A stretch of 64,000 bases of DNA, taken from contig VZRN01004254.1 in the NCBI GenBank assembly GCA_013397935.1, positions 1,949,861-2,013,860 of the forward strand, in the 5' to 3' direction. This document shows, piece after piece, positions 46,201 through 56,109 of this stretch. Origin of the DNA: Dasyornis broadbenti. Its lineage: Eukaryota > Chordata > Aves > Passeriformes > Dasyornithidae. Position 1 is the first letter of the stretch, and the number at the start of each line of letters is the position of its first letter. A model generated the notes under the pieces. The model was not told where the DNA came from. It was given only the letters and a program-made list of their open reading frames with translations, and did not search any database. Made by a program: the position numbers and the translations under genes.

Positions 46201-47077
46201 GACAGTCGATTCTAATGGAGAAAGGAAAGACAGTAACACTGTTACTATCATACTCTAGTATCAAGTACAAACTTCTTATCAGCGTTATGAGAGAACTCAA
46301 ATCTGAAGAAACCTCTGTCAGGTGTCTTCACATGTGATAAGCCCCCCATCAAATTCACAGAAGATAGATTTTTAAGATTTAAAGAAGTTAGACTTTATTT
46401 TTTTTTTAATTAAGATTTAAAAGACTTTAGGCTTACTCTTTATTATTTTAAGTAAATAAGAAAGAGTAGTGAGAAAAATAAAGTTCATTACCAGGTGTCA
46501 TGGTATCCAAACCAGCATACCAAGTTAGGTGATAAAAACCCCGTTGTACATACTGTGTTAATGTTTTATGAAACATTTAAGATCATAAATATAACTATCA
46601 GTGGATTGGTGCAGATTCTGATGTTCAGTTTCACCAGCCCATAAAATTATTACTAAAAATACCTCCACGAGTCCTTGTTCTTGCTGAAACTTATGATTTT
46701 TTTGCAAGTCAAACATCTGAATCTTCAAAATATGATAATCTTTCCTTAGTTGAAGAATGGTAGCTTCTGCTTCCCTTAGTTTGAACTTTTGTTCTTGCAA
46801 GGCCAGAGCCAGATCTCTGTTGTTTGCTTGAATGATCTTCATTTTGTTGGAGTTGTTGGCTGCAATAGACAGTGAATGGTTCAACTAGGTTTGAAAAGAA
46901 AACAAATAAATTATAAATCCTAAGATATTTAAGCATCTTACTTGCTCTTTTGGCCTTTACGGTGGAGAACTGTGTAGTTTTACCCAGCCTTAACCATTTC
47001 TGAGTTCGTTTCTCTTTCATACGTTGTTTTATGTCACTCAGACTGTCTCTGAAGGACTTCCTCGAGTATTCTGCCAT
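43098..47077 (-). CDS. SGO1: SGO1 (shugoshin 1), eight coding exons
   Basis: Shugoshin 1 brings PP2A-B56 to centromeres and shields cohesin from removal until anaphase. Eight exons on the minus strand, in order 47077-46942, 46859-46663, 46211-46107, 45634-45570, 45412-45273, 44685-43834, 43652-43478 and 43239-43098, join in frame with GT..AG borders into 603 codons plus stop (human long form 561). The N-terminal coiled-coil region (residues ~1-110) includes KSFRDSLSDIKQRMKEKR and NNRDLALALQEQKFK..ILQLRK. The large exon holds a low-complexity middle and SDAYDFHLEESVHLTPFRQ, with the Cdk1-site Thr (Thr346 in human, about residue 403 here) used for cohesin binding. The basic shugoshin box RRSCTVTVNYKEP..GKLRRGD is the Bub1-marked H2A-binding motif. 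KAT2B next door supports the identity. SGO2 is excluded by the C-terminal box and synteny. Confidence 0.95.
43478..43652 (-). CDS. SGO1: SGO1 coding exon with the C-terminal shugoshin box
   Basis: Acceptor TTCTTCACAG, donor GG|GTAGGT. It reads QPSEPSRGHLCDVTN.., an acidic patch (PEDEGAES), then PKRKRRSCTVTVNYKEPSIA. The basic box that binds phosphorylated H2A at centromeres is intact. The HP1-binding PxVxI-type motif that I recall from the human protein just before this box is not visible here. Confidence 0.92.
43834..44685 (-). CDS. SGO1: SGO1 large central exon
   Basis: Acceptor CAATTACAAG, donor ATTA|GTAAGT; 852 bases, 283 whole codons. It is rich in Ser, Lys and Glu, with basic runs (RRKEKHQKGK, KSKSKKRRSS), an acidic Ser/Thr-rich patch, and the conserved SDAYDFHLEESVHLTPFRQ word. 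It corresponds to the large human exon that is skipped in short SGO1 forms. Here 852 is divisible by three, so skipping would keep the frame. Confidence 0.94.
45273..45412 (-). CDS. SGO1: SGO1 coding exon 5 (by ATG count)
   Basis: Acceptor TTCTCTAG, donor GAAG|GTAACT; 140 bases. It reads (I)GPLKCAHEDGPVLPSG.. to SFTKIIPSE. Its identity rests on phase: a one-base start completes the codon left by the previous exon, and the only other acceptor nearby (CTAGAG) would give a stop soon after. The peptide is poorly conserved. Confidence 0.8.
45570..45634 (-). CDS. SGO1: SGO1 coding exon 4 (by ATG count)
   Basis: Acceptor TTTGTTGACAG, donor CAAT|GTAAGT; 65 bases. It reads NQRVLSSGPGNSCNVIGPIHS and two bases of the next codon. 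The phases on both sides fit the neighbouring exons. The intron on its 5' side (45635-46106) shows nothing recognisable. Confidence 0.8.
46107..46211 (-). CDS. SGO1: SGO1 coding exon 3 (by ATG count)
   Basis: Acceptor TTTCTCCATTAG, donor CATG|GTAAGC; exactly 35 codons. It reads NRLSALNEIISKVSQNLLDS.. to ..NLCSIDM, an amphipathic helical stretch continuing the coiled-coil region. Phase 0 at both ends. Confidence 0.85.
46663..46859 (-). CDS. SGO1: SGO1 coding exon 2 (coiled coil)
   Basis: Acceptor TCTATTGCAG, donor GAG|GTATTT. It reads (T)NNSNKMKIIQANNRDLAL.., EAEATILQLRKDYHILKIQM and ends QEQGLVE. It lines up without gaps with the human dimerisation and PP2A-binding coiled coil ([27 protein letters not shown]). 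An upstream TAG at 46885 is also an acceptor-like site but gives the wrong frame. Confidence 0.92.
46942..47077 (-). CDS. SGO1: SGO1 first coding exon
   Basis: It starts at ATG 47077-47075 in the context GAAGATGG and reads MAEYSRKSFRDSLSDIKQRM KEKR.., matching human [25 protein letters not shown] in part. The donor is GCAA|GTAAGA. The 82-base intron after it is open in this frame, so an unspliced transcript would read on to a stop near 46709. An acceptor TTTTTAAAG at 47085-47086 suggests a 5' non-coding exon upstream. Confidence 0.94.
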
Positions 47078-47229
47078 CTTCTACCTTTAAAAGTAGAAAA
47101 GCTGAAGCCCCCATGAGCCTGGGGTTGCACCACCCTCCCCCAACGCCAAAAGGGACAAGGGACACACGAGTAAAGTTCGTGGCAGTTTTAAACGGAAATA
47201 AACACACAACAGAGACCCACAACCACGAA

Positions 47230-47880
47230 AAGACACGCAGCTATGACCATTCTCGCCGCAGTTGCTGCAGCGCGGCTGCTGTCATGACCGCGCGGTGTCT
47301 GAGCTGCAAAACGCTCGCTGCCCGCTGCAGGGCCGGGAAGGGCTTTAAACACCGGCACCGGAGGGAAGAGCTGGGGTGGGCGCGAGCTCTCCCGAGGCGC
47401 CAGCGGTCGGACCCCGGTTTCTCCAACTCTGCAGCCACAGAGCCCAGCAACGCCCCCTCGACCGGCCGTACCTGCTCGGAAAGGCGAGTGCAGAGCCGGG
47501 CCCCTCCCGCCGACCGGCCGTCCAAACCCCCGGCGGAGGCGGGAGGGCCCGCAAGGACCCGCGGCTGTGTGCGCAGCGGCCCGGGTTTTTCGTCTTCCCG
47601 CAGCACGGTCCTCCCCCTCGCCACACGTCCGGCTCCTTGGCTGCCCGCGGCCCGGCTGGGCCCCGCGGCGCCCGGGAAGCGCAGGAGCGGCCGCTGGGTC
47701 CCGCGGGACGGCACCAGCCGCACCCGCCACGCGCCGTTCAAACGCCGCAGCCGCTGCCTCCCATTGGTGCGCCCCGAGCGCGCGTCACGCCTCGAGCGCC
47801 GCGCGCACCCGCGCCTGGCCCCGCCCGCCGCCGGCACCGCCTCAGCAGCCGCGGGGCAGCGTCGGGGGCGGGACAAAGAA
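47230..47880. promoter_or_regulatory. SGO1: CpG island promoter of SGO1
   Basis: About 650 bases very rich in G, C and CpG, immediately upstream of the SGO1 start on the minus strand. It contains GC boxes (for example CCCCGCCCG near 47819 and GGGGGCGGGA near 47865), one CCAAT box and a TTTGAA. A good donor on the minus strand, GAGCAG|GTACGG at 47472/47471, could end a non-coding exon 1, leaving a 387-base 5'UTR intron. The many long open frames here are GC-driven. Activity toward the plus strand cannot be excluded. Confidence 0.75.
47737..47767 (-). promoter_or_regulatory. SGO1: CCAAT box plus CHR-like TTTGAA
   Basis: On the minus strand CCAAT (47767-47763) is followed 20 bases later by TTTGAA (47742-47737). 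CHR elements (TTTGAA) downstream of CCAAT boxes are the standard control sites for DREAM/B-MYB-FOXM1-regulated G2/M genes, and shugoshin belongs to that class. Binding is inferred from sequence and position only. Confidence 0.5.
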
Positions 47881-50800
47881 CTGTGTGTTAAATATTAGGG
47901 TTCGGAGATTAAAGTCCCTCTCATCTGGAGTGGTTCATTTCCAGCGGTCACTTCTTGCGGCAGTGGCAGGATGAACCTTTCGTAGTCTGGCGTTGCGCTA
48001 AGAGGGCTACCCGTTGCCAGGCCGTGAAGTGTAGCACAAGCGTGAGGGGAGTTACATCTTTTGTGTGCTCATACGCATCTTGACCATGGTGTGCTTATTG
48101 CTGATTAAACACTGGGAGAAACGGAACAACAACAGCAAAAAACTAAAAAAAGACCCAAAACCCCCAAGCTAAATAGTGTCTTACTAACAGAATAAATTAT
48201 GTTCTTGATTCTGATAAATCAACATTTCACAGCTGCTACACTTTTTCGTACAGCTATTCCTGATTTCCTGATTTTATTCATCACAGCTTGGATGTGGTGT
48301 GGCAATCTGATTTCAAACTTGAAAAATTCTCATGGATCGTGTCAGAAACCATAGTCTGTGCTATGCATGCGTTTATGCTTTCATGCTTCTTGCAAGGTTA
48401 TGGAATTTTTTTTTTTTTTTCCAGTTTGGAATAGCAGGCCTTATCTGTGTAGTTTATATAGTCGTATAAATAAATACTTAAGTTACTTCATCAATAGATA
48501 CTGTTTAAGTTGGCGTTGCATTCCTCTCAGCAAATAAGCTGTCCTGCAAACTCAGCCCTTGATGCAGTGCAACAATCCTCTTTGGAGACGTGATAACATG
48601 TAAAAAATCATGTATTTTCTTTAGGATTCAGCATGAAAAATTATGAGTAATGCACAAAACCACAGCAACCCACAATCTTAGTTTCTCTTTACATGTTTTT
48701 TGCCTTTTTCTTGTCTGCTTGCTGAGCCCAAGTAACACCTACCCAACCCATCTTTTCAGCCCCAAACAACTCTCCCAAAACAAAACAAACAAACAAAAAA
48801 ATCTCGCAGGCCTGGGGGAATAAAAGAAAACAAAAATTAAAAAATATGCAACCAGAAAAACCCAAAACCAACCAAAGGAAAAAACCCTGCTCCCCTAAAG
48901 CAGAATTAAAATAGAGGAATACTGGACATTAAAAATCACATACTCTGTAGAAATACTGATTTTTCTGGTGTTGTATGATTAACTTCTCATTCCTTTCCCA
49001 CAGTCCTCTCACTGTTTTAAAGGCAGTAATTGGGCCCATTCCTCCACTCAGCTGCAGCAAACCATATCACCTGGAGCCTTGCAAATCTCTTTCTCTAAAC
49101 AAAGATGAACCTATGTCATTGAACTCAGCTTCTGAGGGCTTGGGGGGGTGTTTTTCAGCTTTTTTTTGTTTGTTTTTTTCCTAGCTAAGCATGGCTATTC
49201 TAACCCAAAGCAGTACGTTTTCCTAGAAACCATCTTGCTTGAAGGCAGCAGGTGTTTTGCATTTGGCCAAGTAGCGATTGATAGTTCCCAGCAATGCTGG
49301 TAAGGCCTTTAACTATTAGTCATTTATTACCTTGACACAAATACACTGATTGTGATTAAATGAACCCTGTTTTAATTAAAAAATGATGCTTTCCTCATTA
49401 CTATCTAAATACTACGCTTAATTACTTTTTTTTTTTTTGTCCTGGGTATACCTATACCAAGATTAAAAATCTCCTTTTCACCTTTTTTCTTTCTATTGTT
49501 TCCATCAATTTTGTTACAGCTCTTTCAGAAACACTTTGGAGTCTTTCTGCAGATTATCTTTGGATTCCGTATTTGAATTTCTATATCCTTATAATCACAT
49601 TTTCACTGTTACTGAGGTGTGCTCATTTGTGCATTAGTCTTACACAAAACCAGTTGTTTTTCTATTAGATTATTTGCAGGTTACACCTTCTGTAACATTT
49701 TATTTATTTATAGCAGAGGATTCCAAGTAGTGAATTTTTCTAGCTCAACTGAATCTTTGCTGTAAGCGATTTCACGTTTTCCTCTATAAAGATTGATGCT
49801 GTCATTGATGCCAGAGTTGCTGTGGATTATTAGTTTATTTCTAGCGGGTGTACTCACGTGGCAAAACAGCTGCTGCTGCTGCGACTGGAATTGGAGTATG
49901 AAAAGATTTGCTCTCATCCTAGATTTATTGTCTTGCATTACGAGGCAAGAGTTTCTTCATATAATTACAGCAAATTACAGGAATCAGAGCCTTGATTCTG
50001 GGAGCATTCTGGATACTTCATATCAGAGTTCACATCTGCATGTGGTGTTAGATGGTGATGCCCAATACATTCTGTTAGGGCTCAAAGTTAGAAAGTTGTT
50101 GTTTTTGCCAACTAAGCAAACAATCAGATATGAAATATCCTATGCAATTTTAATTTGTTACTTTTATTGCTACCAACAGCAAAGTCTTCAAATAAATGGA
50201 ATTTTAACTTTCTGAGTGGATGCTTATAAGAGGCATTGATAGTCCAGTACTTGATGGAAAATACTTTCAAGACTCTTACTAGTTTCAATAACAGGATGAA
50301 CTGTATGGCTCTATAAGAACAGATGTTTAAACTTGCTGTATCTACTTTTTCATTCATTTTTAGTGATCACCAGTAGGGCACAGAAGAACAGCCATGATGT
50401 GGTGACCGATGGCAAGCTTTTGTAACCTCCAGGTACCCAACTTAAATACCCCACGCATCTTTTCAGCTGCTACACGTCCAACCCTACATCAGGCAACCAC
50501 AGTGATGATGTTTGTAATTTCTGGTTTTAACCATCACAGTAGCTCAGTTAGGATGGTAGATATGACTCATATTTTACTACCTCTACCACAAAAAGGTACA
50601 GAGGTGGAAATCACAATGTATGTAATGCAGTGCATGCTGTGAGGACAAAAGGAAAAGGTGTACAATATACTATTATGTTTAGTACCAGATTAATGAATAG
50701 TGCAAAGTGTTCTCTGTTAAGGGACATCATTAGAATTATATGATACCAGTGTTTCCTTCCTTTAGCGAGAGAGAGAGAGAGAGACAGATTAGTGGCACAC

Positions 50801-52539
50801 AGGACTGTCTTGCTTTCCATTACCTTTGGGATTTGGGAAGATCATTTATGTCTTGCTGAGTCAGCTCTGTTCTCATTTGCTGTGATTTGAACACTGATGC
50901 TGCTGCCTTGCAGTGCTTTTCTGCTTGACCGTCGGATGGTTCATTTGTGAACTGCCTTCAAACTGTTCTGCTCTGATCAGTTTGGAGTAGTATGTTTGTA
51001 GCTATCATCTTCTTGGAAGTATCATGGCAGGAGTCAAGAATATTTGGTGTGTGAGAACTGTGAGGACTGCAAGATGCTGATGCACCCTCTTCTTCCCTGA
51101 AAAGAGAAAAGCAACAAACATTCTTTGAAGAAGCCGGCACAGACATATTTGAGGAAAAAAGGCTTTGTACTAGCTTGGCCAAGTTTGGCTGAAAATCCCA
51201 TAGAAATAATGAGCTGAAAAGATTTTGACAACCAGATTATTGATATTTGTCTTTCAGCAAAGTTAAAAAGAAATGCGAGCATTTTTGGGGTGTCATTATT
51301 TTTACATCTGTTCATATGCGCTGTTGCTTTCATATTTCAGAAAGATTTATCAAATTACAGCCATAAGTTGCTAAAGTTCAGACTATTTCTATTTTGGAAT
51401 ATGTTATTAGTACCATATTTTCTATTCTACGTTATCCATAACTAGTTTCTAATTACAATGCTGATACTTTTCTTTCTCAAAAATAAGTTTGTTCTACTTA
51501 CAACCAAAACCACAAGTGTAAGAGGAAAAGAAGCCTGAGGTAATTGAATCATGAGGCAATGTGAGTTTCATTAAGCTAAAATTAATTAGCTGTAAATCAG
51601 CATACTTATATTAGTTGTATCAGTGTCTTTTTGATGTACATATGTATTCTAAATTGTTCTAAATGCATATATATACATAAATCTTTATGTTCTAATTAGT
51701 TCTAAAATGTTTTAAATTATTAATTCGTTTAATGTAAGTAAGGAGGTGAAAGATTAATAAGTATCTTGATCTGTTCATGAGAGATATTCCAGAGACAAAA
51801 ATATATGCAGTGATTACTATATGGGTCAGATACAGCTGTGTCTTCCACTTTAGACACTCTCAATTATACATGTCTGAGTTGCCACAAAATCTTTCCTTTC
51901 AGTGCCAGGGAAAATCCAGAATCTGAAAAGAGTGTCTATCTGAAAACTGAAATCAATCAGATTCAGAAATCAATCTGAAATCTTGAAACATGGATCTAAT
52001 GAGCAAAGGGGAATAAGGAGTCAAAAGTGTATATTAAACATTTAACATTTTCTCAACATTTCCATTGAGTACGTATCTTAATTTATAATTCTACCATTTG
52101 TCAGTAGACCAGAACCCTGACTTTTCCAGTACACAGCAGTTATGGAGCATGCAGGCAGAAGCAACCTCCTCCCCCTCAAATTTTCTACCACAAATTTCAT
52201 ACCGACCTCTGTCTCACATTATTGAAGTGAAGCTTAGCACTGGTTCTAGGTTTCCAGGTAGCTTTAAGTAAGTAAAATTTTTTCTTTTTAAGCTTTGAAG
52301 TTTTTTAACTGTTGAATGGAATATTTACTGACAAAACTGTTTCTTTCTAGTGTTTGTACAAATATATGTCTTTCCACCACTTATTATCCAGTTTTTCCTG
52401 ATGAATAAATATCCCAGTAGTAGAATATGCCACTGGTAGAATAGTAATATAAAAAGACAAAGGCAAAAATGACCTGCATTGTGGATCTTGATGATGTCGA
52501 TGCCATCAGACATAATGGAACAAAACTCATTCATGGATA
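47881..52539. other. Intergenic DNA, no gene seen
   Basis: AT-rich sequence upstream of SGO1. It holds a T run near 48409-48420, an A/C-rich patch near 48775-48890, a T run near 49427-49437 and a (GA)n tract near 50765-50784. No open frame carries a recognised motif. Confidence 0.65.
50765..50784. repeat. (GA)n microsatellite
   Basis: A short perfect run of GA units in intergenic DNA. Confidence 0.9.
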
Positions 52540-52680
52540 TGTTGCCCGAACCGAGGAAACACAAAACAACCGAAGTTATTTTATGCGGTGCTTTATTGAG
52601 GGCCCTGGGAGCCTGCGGACTAGCGTCCCAAGTCAGAGCCCCAGACTTTGACAAAATCACCGAGTATATATATGTTTCTT
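52540..52680 (-). mobile_element. LTR promoter/R/U5 core of an endogenous retrovirus
   Basis: Read on the minus strand the order is a TATATATA box (52664-52673), then a GC-richer stretch (GGGGCTCTGACTTGGGACG), AATAAA about 70 bases on (52597-52592), a TTG/TGT-rich part, and GGGCAACA as a candidate LTR end at 52540. This is the layout of TATA, R with poly(A) signal, and U5. The outer 5' border and target duplication could not be fixed, and no primer-binding site follows, so it is at most a solo or partial LTR. A short plus-strand open frame across it is not a gene. Confidence 0.5.
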
Positions 52681-55373
52681 TCCAATATTGCTTTATCACA
52701 ACAGATTTGATCTCTAAACATATCTACTTAATTTATGATTTCATTGTGACTTTGTTTTCGTTAACTGAACATTCTTTACCATGACTCTATTAGATAAGCC
52801 ACACACTCCACTAAGCAGGTCACCTAAGTCTCTGTGAATAATTATATAGGTCTTTCTACCTCCTCAGTACGCTCTATTGATCCTTTTGATCTCTACTGGC
52901 AACTTTGCTTCACGATACTGCCTGTACTCAGGCCTACTGATTTCTCCAAGCCTTAACATAACTACTGCTAAAGTCTTTATACATGGTTTTGCAACAGATA
53001 CAAGAACCTATTTTAGTATAGCTTTTTTTAATGCTGATATACCTGTCATAATCTGAGAGGGCAATATTGATCATATGATAATTAGTGCAGAAATCCTGAT
53101 CGAACAGAGTGCCATCAGCTTCCCACTCTTACATACCTTCTCTCTGTAGGTACTGCGGTGCCAGTGGAGAGGGAGCATCTTGGTTTATATGGGTAAACCT
53201 GGGGTTAGAGCTGTTATCTTTGCTTTTATCTTTCTCTTTAAACACAGCTACTCTATATGTACACATTAAATATGAGTATTTATTTGAGGTCTTGTAATAG
53301 TGTGTACTGTAAATCCTTACTGGCTCCTAAAGCCACTGGTAAAACATGATGAAAGACAGAAGACTGAAGAAATTAACAGCAGCATTTGGCATGCACATTG
53401 GCTGGAGCACACTAGTACTGCGTAGGGAAAAGGTGTCTTGACAGCCAGCACCACCTCTAGATCAGAATATTTGGTTAAGGAGGATTTTTATAAAGTGTGG
53501 AAAAGCAATTTTCCTTCCTGCTGGGGTCGTAGTCCTGCAGTCAATTCTCAGAGGTTTGGGTCATGGGTAATGACTTTCAAAGAGCTAATCATTGTTCTTA
53601 GGTCAAAGACAGAGTAATATATTGACACTTTGTTCTCTTACAAGAGGTCTTGCACAAACACTTTTTACTGACTCCATTCCACTACAGAGAACAAGATAGG
53701 GTAGACAGGGAGAAGATAGGGTATAATAAATTATATAACCATAATAGCCAAGGATAGACAAAGAAGCAAGCACCATTAACCCGCAGTAGTCCATTTGGTT
53801 CTGCTCTAGTATGTTGCCCATATTAAAATAAACTGGATTATTCTATCACTTAAATGCATTGTGGGAAGTTCTGTGGGTAATACCAGACAGAAAACAAAAG
53901 CGAAAAAAGAGTGGTGAGTTCTAGAATAAAGCAATACTCTGCAACCATCATTCGATGCTTCTGTTGATAATGGGTCTACTCAGACTAAAGCTGCTGTTTC
54001 TTTTGAAGAAATGATGGGTTTGAATGACAAACACTCATGAGGATCAGCAGAAATTACAATTGTCTGGCCAAAATGACATTAATTATAACATTTGACATTA
54101 AAATGGCGTCTAAGGTATGAGGATGTTTTTTTTCTGTAGCTTAGCCTGCCACTAACATCCTGGTGTTTACTTGAACAGTTGAGACAGATCTGTCACCAGG
54201 AAAAGCTGTAAGTGGCATGATAATGGTAAAAAGACATGGAAAAACAGCTGAACTGCTGCAGATGTGACTTCAAACATGACAAGATTTTTGACTGACAGAA
54301 AGGTGGAACAGAAGCAGAATTTTCCAAAGTACAAAGATAACTCTTTGCACTTTTCTTGTGTTCCTCTGTAAGTCACTACCTTTTATCATTCTGTTATCCT
54401 ACTTTGCAACTGTATTATAGTGTCCAATCTTACAGCTTTTCATTCCAACAATTTCTTCTCGTCTTCTGTCCTTTCAGAATATTTTCTCTCAGTTTTATTG
54501 GAGAAATCAGAATAAAAGGATACAATATTGTTATTTTATGTTTGTAGGCAGATACAATAGGCACGGTAAGAATTAGAGATTGTATTAAGAAAGAAGAAGC
54601 AAAAAACCAGTATGTTGAAAAATATGGTATTTTAGTGGATGGTCCATGGTTCTTTTAGTTTATTTTTTATAATTCAAATATTTAAAAATTTACGAACACT
54701 TGAAAAATGAGATACTGTGACCAAATTTCCTTCAATCGGAACTATTTAAATCAAAAGAAATAGCACACAGCATTTCTCATGGTAAAGTAATTGTAAAATG
54801 ATGCAATATTACTGAAAAAAAGTAATTAAACTATTATGTCTCAAATTTTAATGTAATCAGTATGTTCCCAGAAAGTTTTTTACTGTACTTAAGCCAAAAA
54901 TTTCTCAAATAAAAGGTTGGGAAGAGACCTAATAGAAAAACCTTCAAAATGCTTTAGTACAAAGCAGTTTTGTAGAAATTTCATGAGATAAACTAGACTG
55001 AAGTAATTGTTTGCCAAGAAATAGCACAAATCTGAACAGAGTTGCTCAAATGACAGTTTTTTGTGCATATGATAAGGAGAAAATGAAATTGCAGACATGG
55101 AGCCCACTCAACATGCAGCCACCTTCCTACACATCTCTCCTACCAGTTTTTGTTGGAAAGTAGATGCAGACTGTTGCAGAAGAGTCTTTTGGTTCCTGTT
55201 ACATACATTTAGATAAAGCTACTCATTTCTTTATAGTTTTCCTAGTTTAATTCCTACAGGTACTGTTGCACCTCCATCAGATACCGTGGCTACTTCCCCA
55301 GTCAGCAAAGGAAATAAACACACACACACATACAGATACTCCTGATCAGCTTAGGCCAGCTAAGAAATGATGG
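52681..55373. other. Intergenic DNA, no gene seen
   Basis: AT-rich sequence. The part next to 52680 may include the U3 of the LTR core, but I see no clear border. A short (CA)n run lies near 55319-55329. Nothing else is recognised. Confidence 0.6.
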
Positions 55374-55850
55374 TGTCTTGGTTTGGAAGACAGGCGTCTG
55401 CTAAGGAAGGTGGAAACCTACCTTAGAACAGAGGATATGACTCCCCTCCCTCCAAATTGTTATAAGGTCAAAATCAAAGGCTCTCAGGCAGAGATATGGG
55501 AAAAGGAATAACAGTTCTTTACTCGTATCTATAATGAGGAAAACAAGCAACAATAACAGTAGCAATAACAAATAAACAAACCAGAAACCCGGTGGCAGCT
55601 TTCTCTGGGCTGCCAGACACCGCCCCTCCCCTTTGGTACAGTTACGGTCACGGCTGGCAGGGGTGCTGTGGCGCGAGCTCAGCTCCTCGGTGATGGTGGA
55701 CGGAGCTGAGGGCGAGGCAGCTGCACGGCGAGCGGAGCTGCAGCAGGGAATCTCAGGGCAGCAAACTGGGCAGCAGAGCTTGTCCACTCGAGTGGGCAAA
55801 AAAAAAAGGGTAGCACAGACTCCAGCAAGGAAGAAAANGTTGGTCAAAAC
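55374..55850 (+). mobile_element. 5' part of a second LTR type (TGTCTTGGTTTG start)
   Basis: It begins TGTCTTGGTTTGGAAGACAG, then CTCCCTCCAAATTGTTATAA, GGCTCTCAGGCAGAGATATG and ACAGTTCTTTACT, the order I know from LTRs common in songbird and related genomes. It then becomes GC-rich (55611-55760) and fades after the N at 55839 without a recognisable 3' end. It is therefore truncated or rearranged. No retroviral gene is present. Confidence 0.6.
55839..55839. other. Single undetermined base
   Basis: One N in an A-rich stretch at the edge of the LTR fragment. It probably marks a small assembly join or a low-quality base. Confidence 1.
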
Positions 55851-56075
55851 TGCAAGAATAAATTGGCATGTGGAGACATATGATAAATAATATTTTATGC
55901 ATATTATAAACCATTATTTTGTAACACGAAAAGCTGTATATCATACTGGTTTTCTAAGTGCAACTCTCTGCAGTGTTAAGCAGAATTACTGGACACTCCC
56001 AAAACTTCATGCCAACTTTCATGGGAAAAGTTTCAAATTAGTTGGTATTTATTCTTTTTGGCTTTTTTTTTTTGT

Positions 56076-56109
<34 letters not shown>

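Noticed and set aside
46709..46941. Continuation of the SGO1 first-exon open frame downstream
   Set aside because: The frame is not homologous to shugoshin; the homologous coiled coil is in another frame reached by splicing to 46859.
47113..47898. Several long overlapping open frames (up to 261 residues) on both strands
   Set aside because: They sit in the SGO1 CpG island, are dominated by Arg, Ala, Pro and Gly in all frames, and overlap each other. This is the usual effect of few AT-rich stop codons.
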